Assembly: GCA_963727845.1 (NCBI GenBank)
Contig: CAVSHI010000003.1
Coordinates: forward strand, 992,001-1,056,000
Length of the DNA stretch: 64,000 nucleotides
Source: JBEKTW01 sp963727845
GTDB lineage: Bacteria; Bacteroidota; Ignavibacteria; UBA10030; SZUA-254
Reading direction: 5' to 3'
Position 1 is the first letter of the stretch; each line of letters begins with the position of its first letter. A program made the position numbers and the translations under genes. The notes under the pieces are model-generated. The model was not told the origin of the DNA. It saw only the letters and a list, made by a program, of their open reading frames with translations, and made no database searches. Below, piece by piece: positions 11,431 to 20,862 of this stretch.

Positions 11431-13275
11431 ATGATAAAACTCAATCCAAAGGGGCGCTCACTTATGAGCAAAGGAGGGCGACTTATCCTCCGTTTTGCCG
11501 TTCTTCTCCCGGCCATCCTGGGCGGACCGGCCCTCAGCCAGGAGCCACCGGTCGTCCAGCTCAAGGACTTCACACGAATGGAAGTGAAAAGCGGCGGATT
11601 CACGCTGCCGTCGGAAACGCGAATTCACATTCACGCTCTCGGGGGCGGGTCTGACGATATGGTAAACGATGACAACGGCGATATGTACGCATACGGATGG
11701 ATTATCAATGCCGTGACGCGGGAACGCGTGTGGAAAATGGATCTCGACAATACATCGTCCAGGCAGGGGGACCGGTTGTTTGACGGAGATATTGTTCTGC
11801 CGGCCGGATCGTACGAGACCTACTTCACGGCTTATGCGTTTGTCTCCAGATCCTCTTTCGGAAAATTCAAAATCAACATCGACCGCCGGAAGGATTCCTC
11901 CGACAACGACGAATGGAGACGCACGCTGAAACGCTGGGGATTTCTTGCCTGGCTTGATGGATTCTTCGGAGAGGATATTACCAAAGAATGGAAACACCGG
12001 GTGAAGGAGTGGGGCATCGACGTGTCCATCGCCGACGGCAGCGCCTCTATTACGACTTTTAACCCCCCGATGGAATTCCCCAACGTGCTTTTCCAGGCAG
12101 TGAAAATGGGGGAGCGCGAGTACATCAAACAGGGATTTACTCTGAAAAAAGAGATGCCCATTCGTATTTACGCTCTCGGCGAGGCAAGCTCCGAGGAAGA
12201 AATGGCAGACTACGGATGGATTATCAACGCAACAACTCACAAGCGCGTGTGGGAAATGCAGCGAACTCATCTCCGGCCGGCCGGAGGCGCTTCAAAAAAT
12301 GTAAAGTTCGACAATACCATCACATTCCCGGCGGGAGAATTCATACTCTATTTTACGACTGACGACTCGCATTCGTTCGTGGACTGGAATGCCGCTCCGC
12401 CGGACGACCCTTTCAATTACGGCATCTCACTGATCGCTACAACGGAAAGCGACAAGCCCGCGTTTAAGCTATCCACCCCGAAGGAGGATCAGAACGTCAT
12501 CGCCCAGATCGTGAGGGTCGGTAACGACCAAACGAGAAACACAACATTTGCGCTGAAGAAGGAAACCCGGGTTCATATTTACGCGATTGGTGAACGATCA
12601 CTCTCGAACCGGCAGATGGCAGATTACGGGTGGATTATCAACGCCCGGACACGGGAAAAAGTCTGGACGATGGATGCCGACAAAACCGAGCATGCCGGCG
12701 GAGCGCAAAAGAATCGGATGATCGACGAGGTCATCACACTCCCGAAAGGCACCTACATCGCCTACTTCCAGACCGATGATTCCCACGCCTACAACGACTG
12801 GAATTCTGCTCCTCCCCTCGACGCCGAGCACTACGGCATCACCATTACCGGGGAGGGAGAAGATTTCACGATGAACAATGTTGAGAAGAATGTCGAGGAG
12901 CAGGAATCCGGTATTATTGCACAAATCGTCAAGGTCGGCGACGATGCCAAGGAAGTGCGGGCATTCACTCTCGACAAGCCCACCCATGTTCGCGTCTACG
13001 CCATCGGTGAAGGACAGAACCGCGAAATGTATGACTACGGCTGGATTGAAAACACTGCGACGCGGAATATTGTCTGGGAAATGACCTACGAAATGACATT
13101 TCATGCCGGTGGAGGGAGGAAAAACAGGATGGTCAATACGACAATTCTGCTGGACAAAGGTGAATACAAGCTCCATTACGTCTCCGATGATTCCCATTCC
13201 TACAACAACTGGAACACCGACCCGCCCGACGACCCCACCATGTGGGGAATCACACTCTACCGGGAAGAACCATGA
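11431..13275 (+). CDS. Exported protein with four copies of an unrecognised domain
   Basis: This 614-residue protein begins with a signal peptide (hydrophobic LILRFAVLLPAILGGPALS). It carries four copies of a domain of about 120-130 residues, roughly at 45-150, 215-345, 355-480 and 490-612. Each copy has a basic-hydrophobic strand (such as RVHIYAIGE), a DYGWIINA-x-TRE-x-VW segment and, in copies 2-4, a DDSHSY-x-x-WN-x-xPP motif followed by YGI or WGI. Copy 1 has diverged and lost the DDSH motif. A charged insert of about 60 residues separates copies 1 and 2. I do not recognise the domain. A beta-sandwich fold is inferred from alternating strands. AGAAGGA lies upstream of the ATG at 11431; a second ATG at 11464 is possible. 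It is probably co-transcribed with the barrel gene 15 bases downstream. Confidence 0.8.
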   Translation: MIKLNPKGRSLMSKGGRLILRFAVLLPAILGGPALSQEPPVVQLKDFTRMEVKSGGFTLPSETRIHIHALGGGSDDMVNDDNGDMYAYGWIINAVTRERVWKMDLDNTSSRQGDRLFDGDIVLPAGSYETYFTAYAFVSRSSFGKFKINIDRRKDSSDNDEWRRTLKRWGFLAWLDGFFGEDITKEWKHRVKEWGIDVSIADGSASITTFNPPMEFPNVLFQAVKMGEREYIKQGFTLKKEMPIRIYALGEASSEEEMADYGWIINATTHKRVWEMQRTHLRPAGGASKNVKFDNTITFPAGEFILYFTTDDSHSFVDWNAAPPDDPFNYGISLIATTESDKPAFKLSTPKEDQNVIAQIVRVGNDQTRNTTFALKKETRVHIYAIGERSLSNRQMADYGWIINARTREKVWTMDADKTEHAGGAQKNRMIDEVITLPKGTYIAYFQTDDSHAYNDWNSAPPLDAEHYGITITGEGEDFTMNNVEKNVEEQESGIIAQIVKVGDDAKEVRAFTLDKPTHVRVYAIGEGQNREMYDYGWIENTATRNIVWEMTYEMTFHAGGGRKNRMVNTTILLDKGEYKLHYVSDDSHSYNNWNTDPPDDPTMWGITLYREEP

Positions 13276-13290
13276 GAAGGAGATTGAATC

Positions 13291-14727
13291 ATGAAGAAAC
13301 GGATACCGATTTTCTTTGCAGCCCTTATCGCCATTCTTACCGCCGCCCCGAAATCACAAGCACAAGAGCAGCGCTCCGACACATCCGATTTTGACCGGCA
13401 TGTCGAGTCGACCGTCAACTAGATTTTTCAGCGGTTCGACGAACAGTTTGGAACATATATTTTCACTGACGAGCCTTCCCCGAAAACCGAACAATCCGAA
13501 TCGGAGCAGCCGTGCGACTCTTCCTCGGCGAAACGCCACCGGCACCGGCAGGGTTGGTTCGGCGACAGTCAATCCAGTTTCTTCGCAAGTACTCCGGAGA
13601 ATTTTGTCCACCGGAACTCAAGGATCCTTTACCCGTGGTTTCCGGTCGACGATGATGTTCTCTTCCGGTACGATCGCGTCGAAGGATTGTTTCTGGGTCT
13701 GAATTCTCCGAAGCAGTATCACTGGGAAGGACGCCACATCAACCTCTTCGGCTCTGCCGGATACGGGTTCGCATTTCACCGGTGGAGATACGGCGGAGGA
13801 ATAGCCAACCAGTTCGGAAGCGACAATCGGATCTTCGAGGTCGGCGCCGAGGGGCACAGTCTCACCGACACACCCGACAATTGGATTGTCGGCGATGAGG
13901 AAAATAACCTGGCCGCGCTTCTTCTGCGCGACGACTACCGCGATTATTACAGCAGGGATGGCGCATCCCTGTGGACGGCGCTGTACCTCCGCTCGGGATG
14001 CACCGACGCCCAGGTTCGTGCGGCATACCTGATCGACTCGTATGGTTCGCTCGACCGTACCACGGACTGGTCGCTCTTCGGCGGCGACAGAGTGTTTCGC
14101 GATAACCCGCCGATCAACGATGGAAACATGAGGAGCCTGCTGGTGAGCATCGATGCCCACAACTCCGCCCAGCGGCGGTACATGATAACCGGATGGAGCG
14201 CCACCGCAAGCGCGGAAATCGGAGGGAAATCGTTCCATGGGGATTTCGACTTCAATCGATACATCGTCGATGTTCGCAGGTACCAACCCCTCAGCGATTA
14301 TGATAACATCAACATCCGTCTGCGGGCAAGCTCTCTTACCGGCGACATGGTTCTTCAGAAGATGTTCGGGCTCGGCGGGTTCAGCACTCTCCCGGCATTT
14401 GCCTTCAAAGAGTTCACCGGGAACCGGATGCTGCTCGCGAATGCGGAATACGTGGTCAACGGAAAGCTCTTCGACGACGGCGGAATTCCCGCCTGGGCTC
14501 TCCGCAATTTCAATCTGATCCTCTTATTCGACGCCGGATACGCCGCGACGGCTCAGACAGGCGATGCCATCCTTGCCGGATTCAACAACCTCGGCTCCAG
14601 CACGATAAAATCGGATTGGGGGCTGGCCGTCGGAACGCGTGATGGAAAAATGCGGCTCGGTTTCGCGTGGCGCACCGATGTGGCGGAGCCCGTGAGAGTC
14701 TTTCTGAGAATCGAGCGGCCGTTCTAG
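13291..14727 (+). CDS. Omp85-like outer-membrane barrel protein interrupted by an in-frame amber codon
   Basis: From the ATG at 13291 (GAAGGAG ribosome site) the frame encodes a signal peptide ending near KSQAQEQ and stays open to 14727, except for a TAG at 13420-13422 (codon 44). Read through, it gives about 478 residues. The C-terminal 250 residues look like the Omp85/surface-antigen barrel: FGLGGFSTLPAFAFKEFTGN, then ANAEYVVNGKLF, ending in RVFLRIERPF with the terminal phenylalanine expected of a barrel recognised by BAM. The stop is a substitution rather than a shift, since the same frame continues on both sides. It could be a nonsense mutation, a base-call error or readthrough. It forms a likely two-gene operon with the four-repeat protein. 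Confidence 0.75.
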
Positions 14728-15108
14728 CAGCTTATCCTTCCTCGCTCCCTTTTTCCCCGTCGTGTCCTTACGATGCTGAGCGGCATCCGACGCGAAGCGT
14801 CGTCCTGACACGATTTTGGTCAGGATCTGAACCGAGCCTTCGTTTGCCTTTGTTTAGATCCCGACCAGAAACATGTCGGGATGACGGGTTGGCTTACTTT
14901 TTGGACGGCCTCAAGCGTTTTCGTGGCCAACGTCCCTCTCTAAGGTTAGAGAGGGACTACAGGGTGAGTTCGTGCTGCGATCCGTTCTCGTTCCCAAATT
15001 CCATTTGGGAACGCACGATGCCGCCAAAGCTCAGTCTCCGCCGCAATCTCAGAATCGGCGCGCCCAGAAGCTATTCCGGGAGACGCGTCCAATTGCCTTT
15101 CCCAAAGT
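14728..15108. repeat. Intergenic block of short inverted repeats
   Basis: No gene is visible. Several hairpin-forming repeats lie side by side: CCTGAC/GTCAGG arms near 14814-14834, CCCGAC/GTCGGG near 14870-14887, GTCCCTCTCTAA/TTAGAGAGGGAC near 14931-14955, and GTTCCCAAA/TTTGGGAAC near 14988-15013. An ATGCTGAGCGG segment near 14773 resembles the repeats found inside the type IIG gene. The cluster looks like an accumulation site for palindromic repeats. The first hairpins could also end transcription of the barrel gene. Confidence 0.6.
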
Positions 15109-15251
15109 CTTGACTCACATTTGCCAATTCGTTACCTTTCTGTAAGATCAATCGAGGGCGAATCATGAGGACATCAGATCTTTTCGATGGTAAACCCGTG
15201 AGTTCGAAAAAGAACCCGCTTGTGCTGAAGCATATGGCACGGCGGGTTTTG
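15109..15251 (+). repeat. Duplicated leader element, copy 1
   Basis: This stretch of about 143 bases is closely matched at 19135-19274. Both start CTTGACTCACATT, share GATCAATCGAGGGCGAAT, and end in a strong hairpin with AACCCGC/GCGGGTT outer arms and TGTGC/GCACG inner arms around a TGAAGCATATG loop, followed by TTTTG. Each copy lies just upstream of an exported protein gene. The shape suggests a conserved untranslated leader with a terminator-like hairpin, or a mobile repeat carried with cargo genes. Confidence 0.65.
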
Positions 15252-15296
15252 TCCTGCAATGGTACTGGGTTTCACTCCATAACGGCAGGAGAGTTT

Positions 15297-15857
15297 ATGC
15301 ACCCGATGCTCACAAAACTTATTCTCACGTTTCTCGTCGCATTTCTTTCCCAGTCGTGGAGCATTGCCGGTTCAAATATAATTGTAACTTTGCGAAACGG
15401 GGACCAGGTTCGGGGAGAGCTGATGGCCGTCAGAGAAAGCACGCTCATCGTCACTACGGATGTCGGAGCGACCGATGAATATCTAATGTGCCATCCCGAT
15501 GTGATTCTTATGGTATTCCGGAAGGACATTCAGGAACTCACAGTCTGCGGAAAATCGCATCTTTGGGATGGTGTCGCGATTGGTTTAGCGGGAGGTATCG
15601 GCATCGGTATGTTGGTTTCCTATTCACCGAAAGGAACTGGAGAATATGGCAGCAATATTGATCCATACGGAGGCGGTCCAAGGATGTTAGGTTTATGTGC
15701 GGCTTTAGGAATTGGATTAGGTGCTCTTGGCGGAGGCACAGGATCGGCCGTGACCGACGACAAGAAGATCAATGTCGAATCGAAGAAGGAGTGGAAATCT
15801 TTGGGGAAAATGGCTCGTTACGCGGGGGACGAGCCGGATTACATACGAAGAAAGTGA
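15297..15857 (+). CDS. Small exported protein of unknown function with glycine-zipper segments
   Basis: The protein has 186 residues from the ATG at 15297, which has a GCAGGAGAG ribosome site. An upstream in-frame start at 15165 is rejected because it lies in the duplicated leader element. The N terminus is a signal peptide or membrane anchor (LILTFLVAFLSQSWSIAG). Next comes a small strand-rich region (ITVTLRNGDQVRGEL-like, reading VTLRNGDQVRGELMAVREST) that recalls an SH3- or Sm-like barrel. Two glycine-rich hydrophobic stretches follow (IGLAGGIGIGMLV and LGIGLGALGGGTG). The tail is charged. No catalytic motif is seen and I cannot assign a function. Confidence 0.7.
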   Translation: MHPMLTKLILTFLVAFLSQSWSIAGSNIIVTLRNGDQVRGELMAVRESTLIVTTDVGATDEYLMCHPDVILMVFRKDIQELTVCGKSHLWDGVAIGLAGGIGIGMLVSYSPKGTGEYGSNIDPYGGGPRMLGLCAALGIGLGALGGGTGSAVTDDKKINVESKKEWKSLGKMARYAGDEPDYIRRK

Positions 15858-16053
15858 CCCAATGATTTCTGCTTCACCGGATTCCTGATTAGCAAGGGGG
15901 TGTAGTGAGACAAGATTTGTCAGCGAGGATAAAGTTTACGCGGTTGATATCGGGTAAATCTATCAAAATTTCTTAGTACGCTTTCTTTAACGGCAAGACG
16001 GCCATGCTTCTTATACTGAAATTCAACAACTCCCACTTTTTACGAGGATTACT
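15858..16053. other. Intergenic region without recognised features
   Basis: About 196 bases precede the next cargo gene. A ribosome-site-like TACGAGGATTACT lies just before the ATG at 16054. Nothing else stands out. Confidence 0.3.
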
Positions 16054-16928
16054 ATGAACCGTTGTATCTTGTTTTCCTCCTTGGTCCTTGTGCTTGCGAT
16101 ATCGCCAGCGTACGGACAAATCCTCAACGCAGGGTTTGAGAACTGGACGAACGGGACCCCAGATGACTGGTTGACAAACGACTATTCGGGCCTGAACCCA
16201 ATTACTCAATCGACAAGTTCACATTCCGGCTCTTATGCGCTCAAAGGGACAATGATAGCCCATGGATTATTAGGGGTCGATCCCGTGCTCTTATCCGGAG
16301 GGGATGGCAACGGTTTTTCAATCAACACGCGACCGGCGGCATTGCACGGGTTCTATATGTTGGTGCCAGCTACCAACTACCCCGAGACTCTCCAGGTCGG
16401 CATCACGGTTTCGATTCAGGACACGGTCATCGGCGTGGACACTCTTTATCTCGGGGGAGCCACAAACTCCTATCGGAATTCGTGGCAAACATTCATTATA
16501 CCTCAAGCGGCACACCCGATCTTGTCAACATTTGGGTAACTATCGGGCGGGGCAACAACGGAGCTGTTGGAACGTTTTTTTTGCTGGACGATCTTTCCTT
16601 CGGACCAGCGCTAAGCGTTGACGAACAGCGAATCGACCTTCCATCCGGTTTTGAGTTATCGCGGAACTATCCCAACCCATTCAACCCAACCACAACGTTG
16701 TCATTTGTTATTAGCCATCCGTCATTTGTGACACTAACGGTGTACGACGTATTGGGGCGCGAAGTCGCAACGCTCGTGAATGAAGTGAAGCAGGCGGGCG
16801 AGTATGCGGTACCGTGGAATGCAGAAGGAATCGCGAGCGGCGTTTACCTCTACCGCCTCTCCGCAGGATCCGTTTCGGGACAGGCCGGTGAATTTATGGA
16901 TATCAAAAAGATGTTGATTTTAAAGTGA
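16054..16928 (+). CDS. T9SS cargo protein with type A sorting domain, frameshifted
   Basis: The first frame (from 16054) encodes a signal peptide (FSSLVLVLAISPAYGQ) and a strand-rich domain with GFENWTNGTPDDW, a pattern common in secreted carbohydrate-binding-like or PEP-like modules. After about 150 residues the frame ends. The sensible continuation (SSGTPDLVNIWVTIG) is in another frame, reached by adding one base at the CC at 16501-16502. That frame ends with ELSRNYPNPFNPTTTLSF, VYDVLGREVATLVNE and SGVYLYRL, the classic T9SS type A C-terminal sorting domain. Joined, it is about 290 residues. The 3' end and trailer are closely similar to those of the gene at 19349. Confidence 0.82.
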
Positions 16929-16930
16929 TC

Positions 16931-17067
16931 GTTATTGGTTATTAGTTCTTTGTTCTTGGTTACGTTTTCTGTCTTCAGGCTTTTGGCTAAACGAAGTGTC
17001 CTCATCAGCTCTTATCAGCGGTTATCCGCGGTCATCAGCGGTTGACTTTTCTTCAACTTCTTCCTAC
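16931..17067 (+). repeat. Duplicated trailer element, copy 1, with ATCAGC repeats
   Basis: This stretch is matched at 20701-20827. The two share GTTCTTGGTTACGT, TCTGTCTTCAGGC, TTGGCTAAACG, a run of ATCAGC/CAGCGG units and GACTTTTCTTCAACTTC. Each follows a T9SS cargo gene directly. The ATCAGCGG units are the same as those in the long repeat at 42503-42829. Confidence 0.65.
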
Positions 17068-17123
17068 ATTTTCCTCACCTTCAATCATAACCAGAGGGAA
17101 TTCTTATCAACCGGATTTCCGCC

Positions 17124-18888
17124 ATGAGTGCCACCGATGCCCCAGACCTGGCTGCGAAGCTCACTCTGAATGCTTTCGACTCGTTCAACGAGGCATTCCG
17201 GGCAATTACCCGCCGGGCCCGGCAGAGGTTTGAGACAAAAGACTGGCAGGGCGGCCGCCGCGATGCAGCCGAACGATTAGACCTGTACGAACGATCCCTC
17301 GACGAGGCCGCCATCCAATTCGACCATGCTCTTGCCGACCGAGCGCGGGATCAATCTACCTGGAAAGCGGCAAAACACCGCTTCGCAGTGCTCGTCGCAG
17401 AGCGATACGATATCGACCGCGCGGAGACGTTTTTCAACTCAATGACTCGAAAGATGTTGAACACCGTCGGTATCAACCGCGAGGTTGAGTTCTTTTACCT
17501 CCATCCCAAGGCGACAACTACCCGCCAGCCGGAATCCATCTACCGGACGTACACAAATGTGACAGACACTGTTGCTCTGGTTGCAAACATTCTGAACGAT
17601 TTCCCCTTCGATGCCGGATATGAGAACATCGAACGGGACGCCGCGCTCATGGCTCAGGAAATCGATTTGCGGTTATGGCCCATCATCGGCAACGATACCG
17701 CCTACACGATCGACCTGGTGCGAGCGATCTTCTACCGGAACAAGGGCGCCTACATCGTCGGCCGAATCAACGCGGGCGTGCAGGCGATTCCGCTGATGAT
17801 TCCATTGGTTAATGGGGAGTCGGGAATTTACATCGACACGGTTCTCCTCCACGAATCGGTGGTGAGCATCGTTTTCAGTTTTGCCTTCTCCTATTTTCAT
17901 GTCGATGTAGAAAGATACGATGCGCTGATCGATTTCCTGCGCTCGATTCTCCACCATGCGGACTTCGCAGAGTTGTATACGCTGCTCGGATACAACCGGC
18001 ACGGTAAGACCGAATTCTACCGCGACCTCCACCGGTTCGTGCACGTCTCCAGGGAGCATTTCGTTTTCGCGCCGGGTGCAGAGGGTGCGGTGATGATCGT
18101 TTTCACGCTTCCCAGCTACGGCTTCGTTTTCAAAGTCATCAAGGACAAACCGTGCTTCCTGCGGTCGAGGAACCAGACACCCAAGATGATCACGAGAGAG
18201 CAGGTGAAGTATCAGTACGATTTTGTCTCGCACCGGGACCGCGCGGGCCGGATGGTCGATACACAGGAGTTCGGGAATCTCCGGTTCAAAAAGAAACGAT
18301 TCTCAAAAGAGCTGCTCGACGAATTCAGGCTGGCCGCGAATGGCAGCGTGGTCATCACCGACGATTACGTCATCATGCAACACCTGTACGTGCAGAGAAA
18401 AGTCGTCCCGCTGCCCATCTATTTCCAGTCCGAGAAAGACCCAGAGGCGATCCGTCACGTTCTCATTGACTTCGGGTATTTCCTGAAGGATCTTGCCGGG
18501 AGCGGTGTTTTCCCCTGCGATTTATTCAACACGTGGAATTATGGCGTCACGCACTGGGGCCGGGTCGTCCTCTTCGACTACGACGACGTTCTTCCGATCG
18601 AGAGGATCACATTCCGGGAAAAACCGCTCCCACGCAGCGAGCTGGAAGAATCCGAGCCGGAGGAGAATTGGATTGTTGCAACCGAGGATGATTTCTTTAT
18701 GGACGAAATCGACCGGTACTCCGGCGTCCCGTATCCTTTAAAGGCAATATTCAAATCCGTTCACGGAGATTTATACACGCTCAAGTTCTGGGAAGGACTC
18801 AAGGAAAAGTTAAGTAACGGAGAAGTCTTCGAACGTCATTCCCTACGACAGGGCCAAACAGTTTCATGCCGACAGACGGCGTCAGTAA
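17124..18888 (+). CDS. aceK: Isocitrate dehydrogenase kinase/phosphatase AceK, frameshifted near its C terminus
   Basis: AceK phosphorylates and dephosphorylates isocitrate dehydrogenase to steer carbon between the TCA cycle and the glyoxylate bypass. Family landmarks are visible: the N-terminal helical regulatory domain (FNSMTRKMLNTVGINREVEF), the nucleotide site PGAEGAVMIVFTLPSYGFVF near residues 316-335, FKVIKDKP, and FDYDDV near the end. At base 18834 an extra C switches the frame. Without it the end reads VFEVIPYDRAKQF and stops at 18888, giving about 587 residues, the normal AceK size. With it, an unrelated tail runs on to 18953. No icd, aceA or aceB gene lies nearby. It sits between two duplicated repeat elements. 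Confidence 0.88.
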
Positions 18889-19134
18889 GCGGGAAGTTGA
18901 ATGACGGAGTGTCCTGTCTCGGAAATAAATTGATTAATTCTTGTGGCGTTTGACCCTCACCCCTTTCCCCTCTCCCATTGGGAGAGGGGAATCGAAGAGG
19001 TGAGGGTTGTGAACGATATAACGACTCCATGACCTATTAAATCCACTCGAGTGAAATAATAGTGGCGGATTTCGCATATCTACGCTTCCGGTATCTCAAT
19101 TCGTCATAAACCATTTTCTGACAGTCTTAAGAAT
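18889..19134. repeat. Intergenic region with a nested hairpin repeat
   Basis: The dominant feature is a strong nested palindrome at about 18952-19013, with CCCTCACC/GGTGAGGG outer arms and CCCCTCTCCC/GGGAGAGGGG inner arms. It is a sequence type often dispersed in bacterial genomes, and it could act as a terminator for aceK. The rest, up to the duplicated leader at 19135, shows no gene. Confidence 0.6.
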
Positions 19135-19274
19135 CTTGACTCACATTCGCGAATTCGTTACCTTTCTTTGAGATCAATCGAGGGCGAATGATGAGGCTAT
19201 TACATCTTCCTGATTGTAAAGCCGTGAGTTCAATGAACCCGCTTGTGCTGAAGTATATGGCACGGCGGGTTTTG
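19135..19274 (+). repeat. Duplicated leader element, copy 2
   Basis: This is the second copy of the element at 15109-15251. The terminal hairpin is preserved (AACCCGC at 19236 and GCGGGTT at 19265, same inner TGTGC/GCACG arms), and the loop differs by one base (TGAAGTATATG). It ends about 75 bases before the start of the next T9SS cargo gene. Confidence 0.65.
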
Positions 19275-19348
19275 CGTTGTGTACATCGCTGGAACGCAGT
19301 ACATGTCGGTAGGTCGGTAGCCGGTGTGCGATCGAAAGGCGAACAACT

Positions 19349-20698
19349 TTGATCCGTTTCCCATATTCGATCGTTTTGAAGAGCCTTTTGAGATTTCTCG
19401 TGTCTTGCCTCTTGTGCGTCGTTATTGCGGATGCTCAGCAGGGATGGCTTGTACGGAATTCCCGCCCCGGAAGTGATCTTGGACAGATCCAATTTGTAAG
19501 TCCAACGGAAGGATGGATCGTAGCTAGGAACGGGTGGTTACTACATACGACAGATTTTGGAGCAGTCTGGAAGGTTGTTGTTCCTTGTGACACCGACCCT
19601 GTTGAATTTGCTGCTTATACTGTCAGGTCAATGAGTTTCATTAGTCCGACGACCGGTTGGGTCATCGGCACTCTGGGAAACTACTCTGATCCATACGGGG
19701 CTGTACTCTACAAAACGACCAACAGCGGATCATCTTGGAGCAGGCAATTGTTGAATACGCCGCTCGTTGGGTGGTGGAATGAAGGATTTTATATCCAATT
19801 CGTTGATTCAATGAGAGGGTATGCAGATGTCGGCGTGAACGGGGGCGACTATAGCATAGCGGAGATGATTTTTACAACCGACGGCGGCGCGACCTGGTTT
19901 GAGTCCGGGGAAGTGGGTCTCCTATATTTCGATGACCCACACGATGGTTGGATAATCTCTGGTTACGAGTATCCACGCTTTCAACACACCATAGACGGCG
20001 GAGACTTCTGGAGTACAAGCTTTGTCGACAGCTCAAGCGGTAACATTTGGGCTTTGCAGTTTGTCGATAGCATGAATGGCTGGGTTATTGGTGACTCCGG
20101 CAAGATACTTCACACAACAAACGGAGGAACGAACTGGTCCCGAGTTACGAATACCAGCAATTATTCACTTCATAAGGCCGTTTTCTTTCTTGATGCTCAT
20201 GTTGGATGGATCGGAGGTCGCGTAAACCGCGACCAGGGAAATGCGATCATCCTTCACACGACCGATGGAGGTGAATCGTGGACAATTCAGGATGTGCCGT
20301 TCCAACAGGACATTAACAGTATCTACTTTGTCGATGCCAATAGCGGATGGATTGCGGGCGACTATGGCGCTCTCGCAAAAACGACCACGGGAGGGGCGAC
20401 ATCTGTCTGGGAATCCCATGATCCCTTCGTACCCAATCGGTTTATTCTTGAACAAAATTACCCGAATCCATTCAATCCAACAACAGCGGTGTCATTTGTC
20501 ATTGGTTCTTCGTCATTCGTAACGCTGAAGGTCTACGACGTGCTCGGAAGAGAGATCGCCACCCTGGTGAACGAGGTCAGGCAACCGGGTGAGTACACCG
20601 TGAGGTGGAATGCAGATGGAATCGCGAGCGGTGTCTACTTCTACCACCTCCAGGCCGGTACGTTCTCAGACACCAAGAAAATGTTGATTCTAATGTGA
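19349..20698 (+). CDS. Ycf48/BNR-like beta-propeller protein with T9SS sorting domain
   Basis: This 449-residue secreted protein probably starts at TTG 19349 or at TTG 19376. Both give a signal peptide ending near VVIADAQQ. The body has repeated motifs of the kind GWIVARNGWLLHTTDFGAVW, HTTDGGESW and GWIAGDYGALAKTT, which mark propeller blades of the Ycf48/photosystem-assembly-like and BNR type. The C terminus carries NYPNPFNPTTAVSF, YDVLGREIATLVNE and SGVYFYHLQAG, the T9SS type A sorting domain that directs export and cell-surface attachment. The cargo function is unknown. The sorting domain and trailer are close copies of those of the 16054 gene. Confidence 0.85.
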   Translation: MIRFPYSIVLKSLLRFLVSCLLCVVIADAQQGWLVRNSRPGSDLGQIQFVSPTEGWIVARNGWLLHTTDFGAVWKVVVPCDTDPVEFAAYTVRSMSFISPTTGWVIGTLGNYSDPYGAVLYKTTNSGSSWSRQLLNTPLVGWWNEGFYIQFVDSMRGYADVGVNGGDYSIAEMIFTTDGGATWFESGEVGLLYFDDPHDGWIISGYEYPRFQHTIDGGDFWSTSFVDSSSGNIWALQFVDSMNGWVIGDSGKILHTTNGGTNWSRVTNTSNYSLHKAVFFLDAHVGWIGGRVNRDQGNAIILHTTDGGESWTIQDVPFQQDINSIYFVDANSGWIAGDYGALAKTTTGGATSVWESHDPFVPNRFILEQNYPNPFNPTTAVSFVIGSSSFVTLKVYDVLGREIATLVNEVRQPGEYTVRWNADGIASGVYFYHLQAGTFSDTKKMLILM

Positions 20699-20700
20699 TG

Positions 20701-20827
20701 GTTATTGGTTCTTCGTTCTTGGTTACGTGTTCTGTCTTCAGGCTCTTGGCTAAACGGAGTGCTATCATCAGCTCTTATCAGCTGTTATCAGCGGTCAGCG
20801 GTTGACTTTTCTTCAACTTCTTCCTAC
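20701..20827 (+). repeat. Duplicated trailer element, copy 2
   Basis: This is the second copy of the element at 16931-17067, directly after the T9SS cargo gene. The ATCAGC run here is slightly shorter. The matching block ends at TTCCTAC in both copies. Confidence 0.65.
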
Positions 20828-20862
20828 CTTTTTTCAATCTGTCACAACAATGGAGAATGTTT

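Noticed and set aside
15165..15296. Start of the small exported protein at 15165
   Set aside because: This part lies in the duplicated leader element, while the ATG at 15297 has an excellent ribosome site and begins a signal peptide.
18889..18953. Natural C-terminal tail of AceK ending at 18953
   Set aside because: The tail does not resemble AceK, whereas removing one base at 18834 restores the conserved ending and a stop at 18888.
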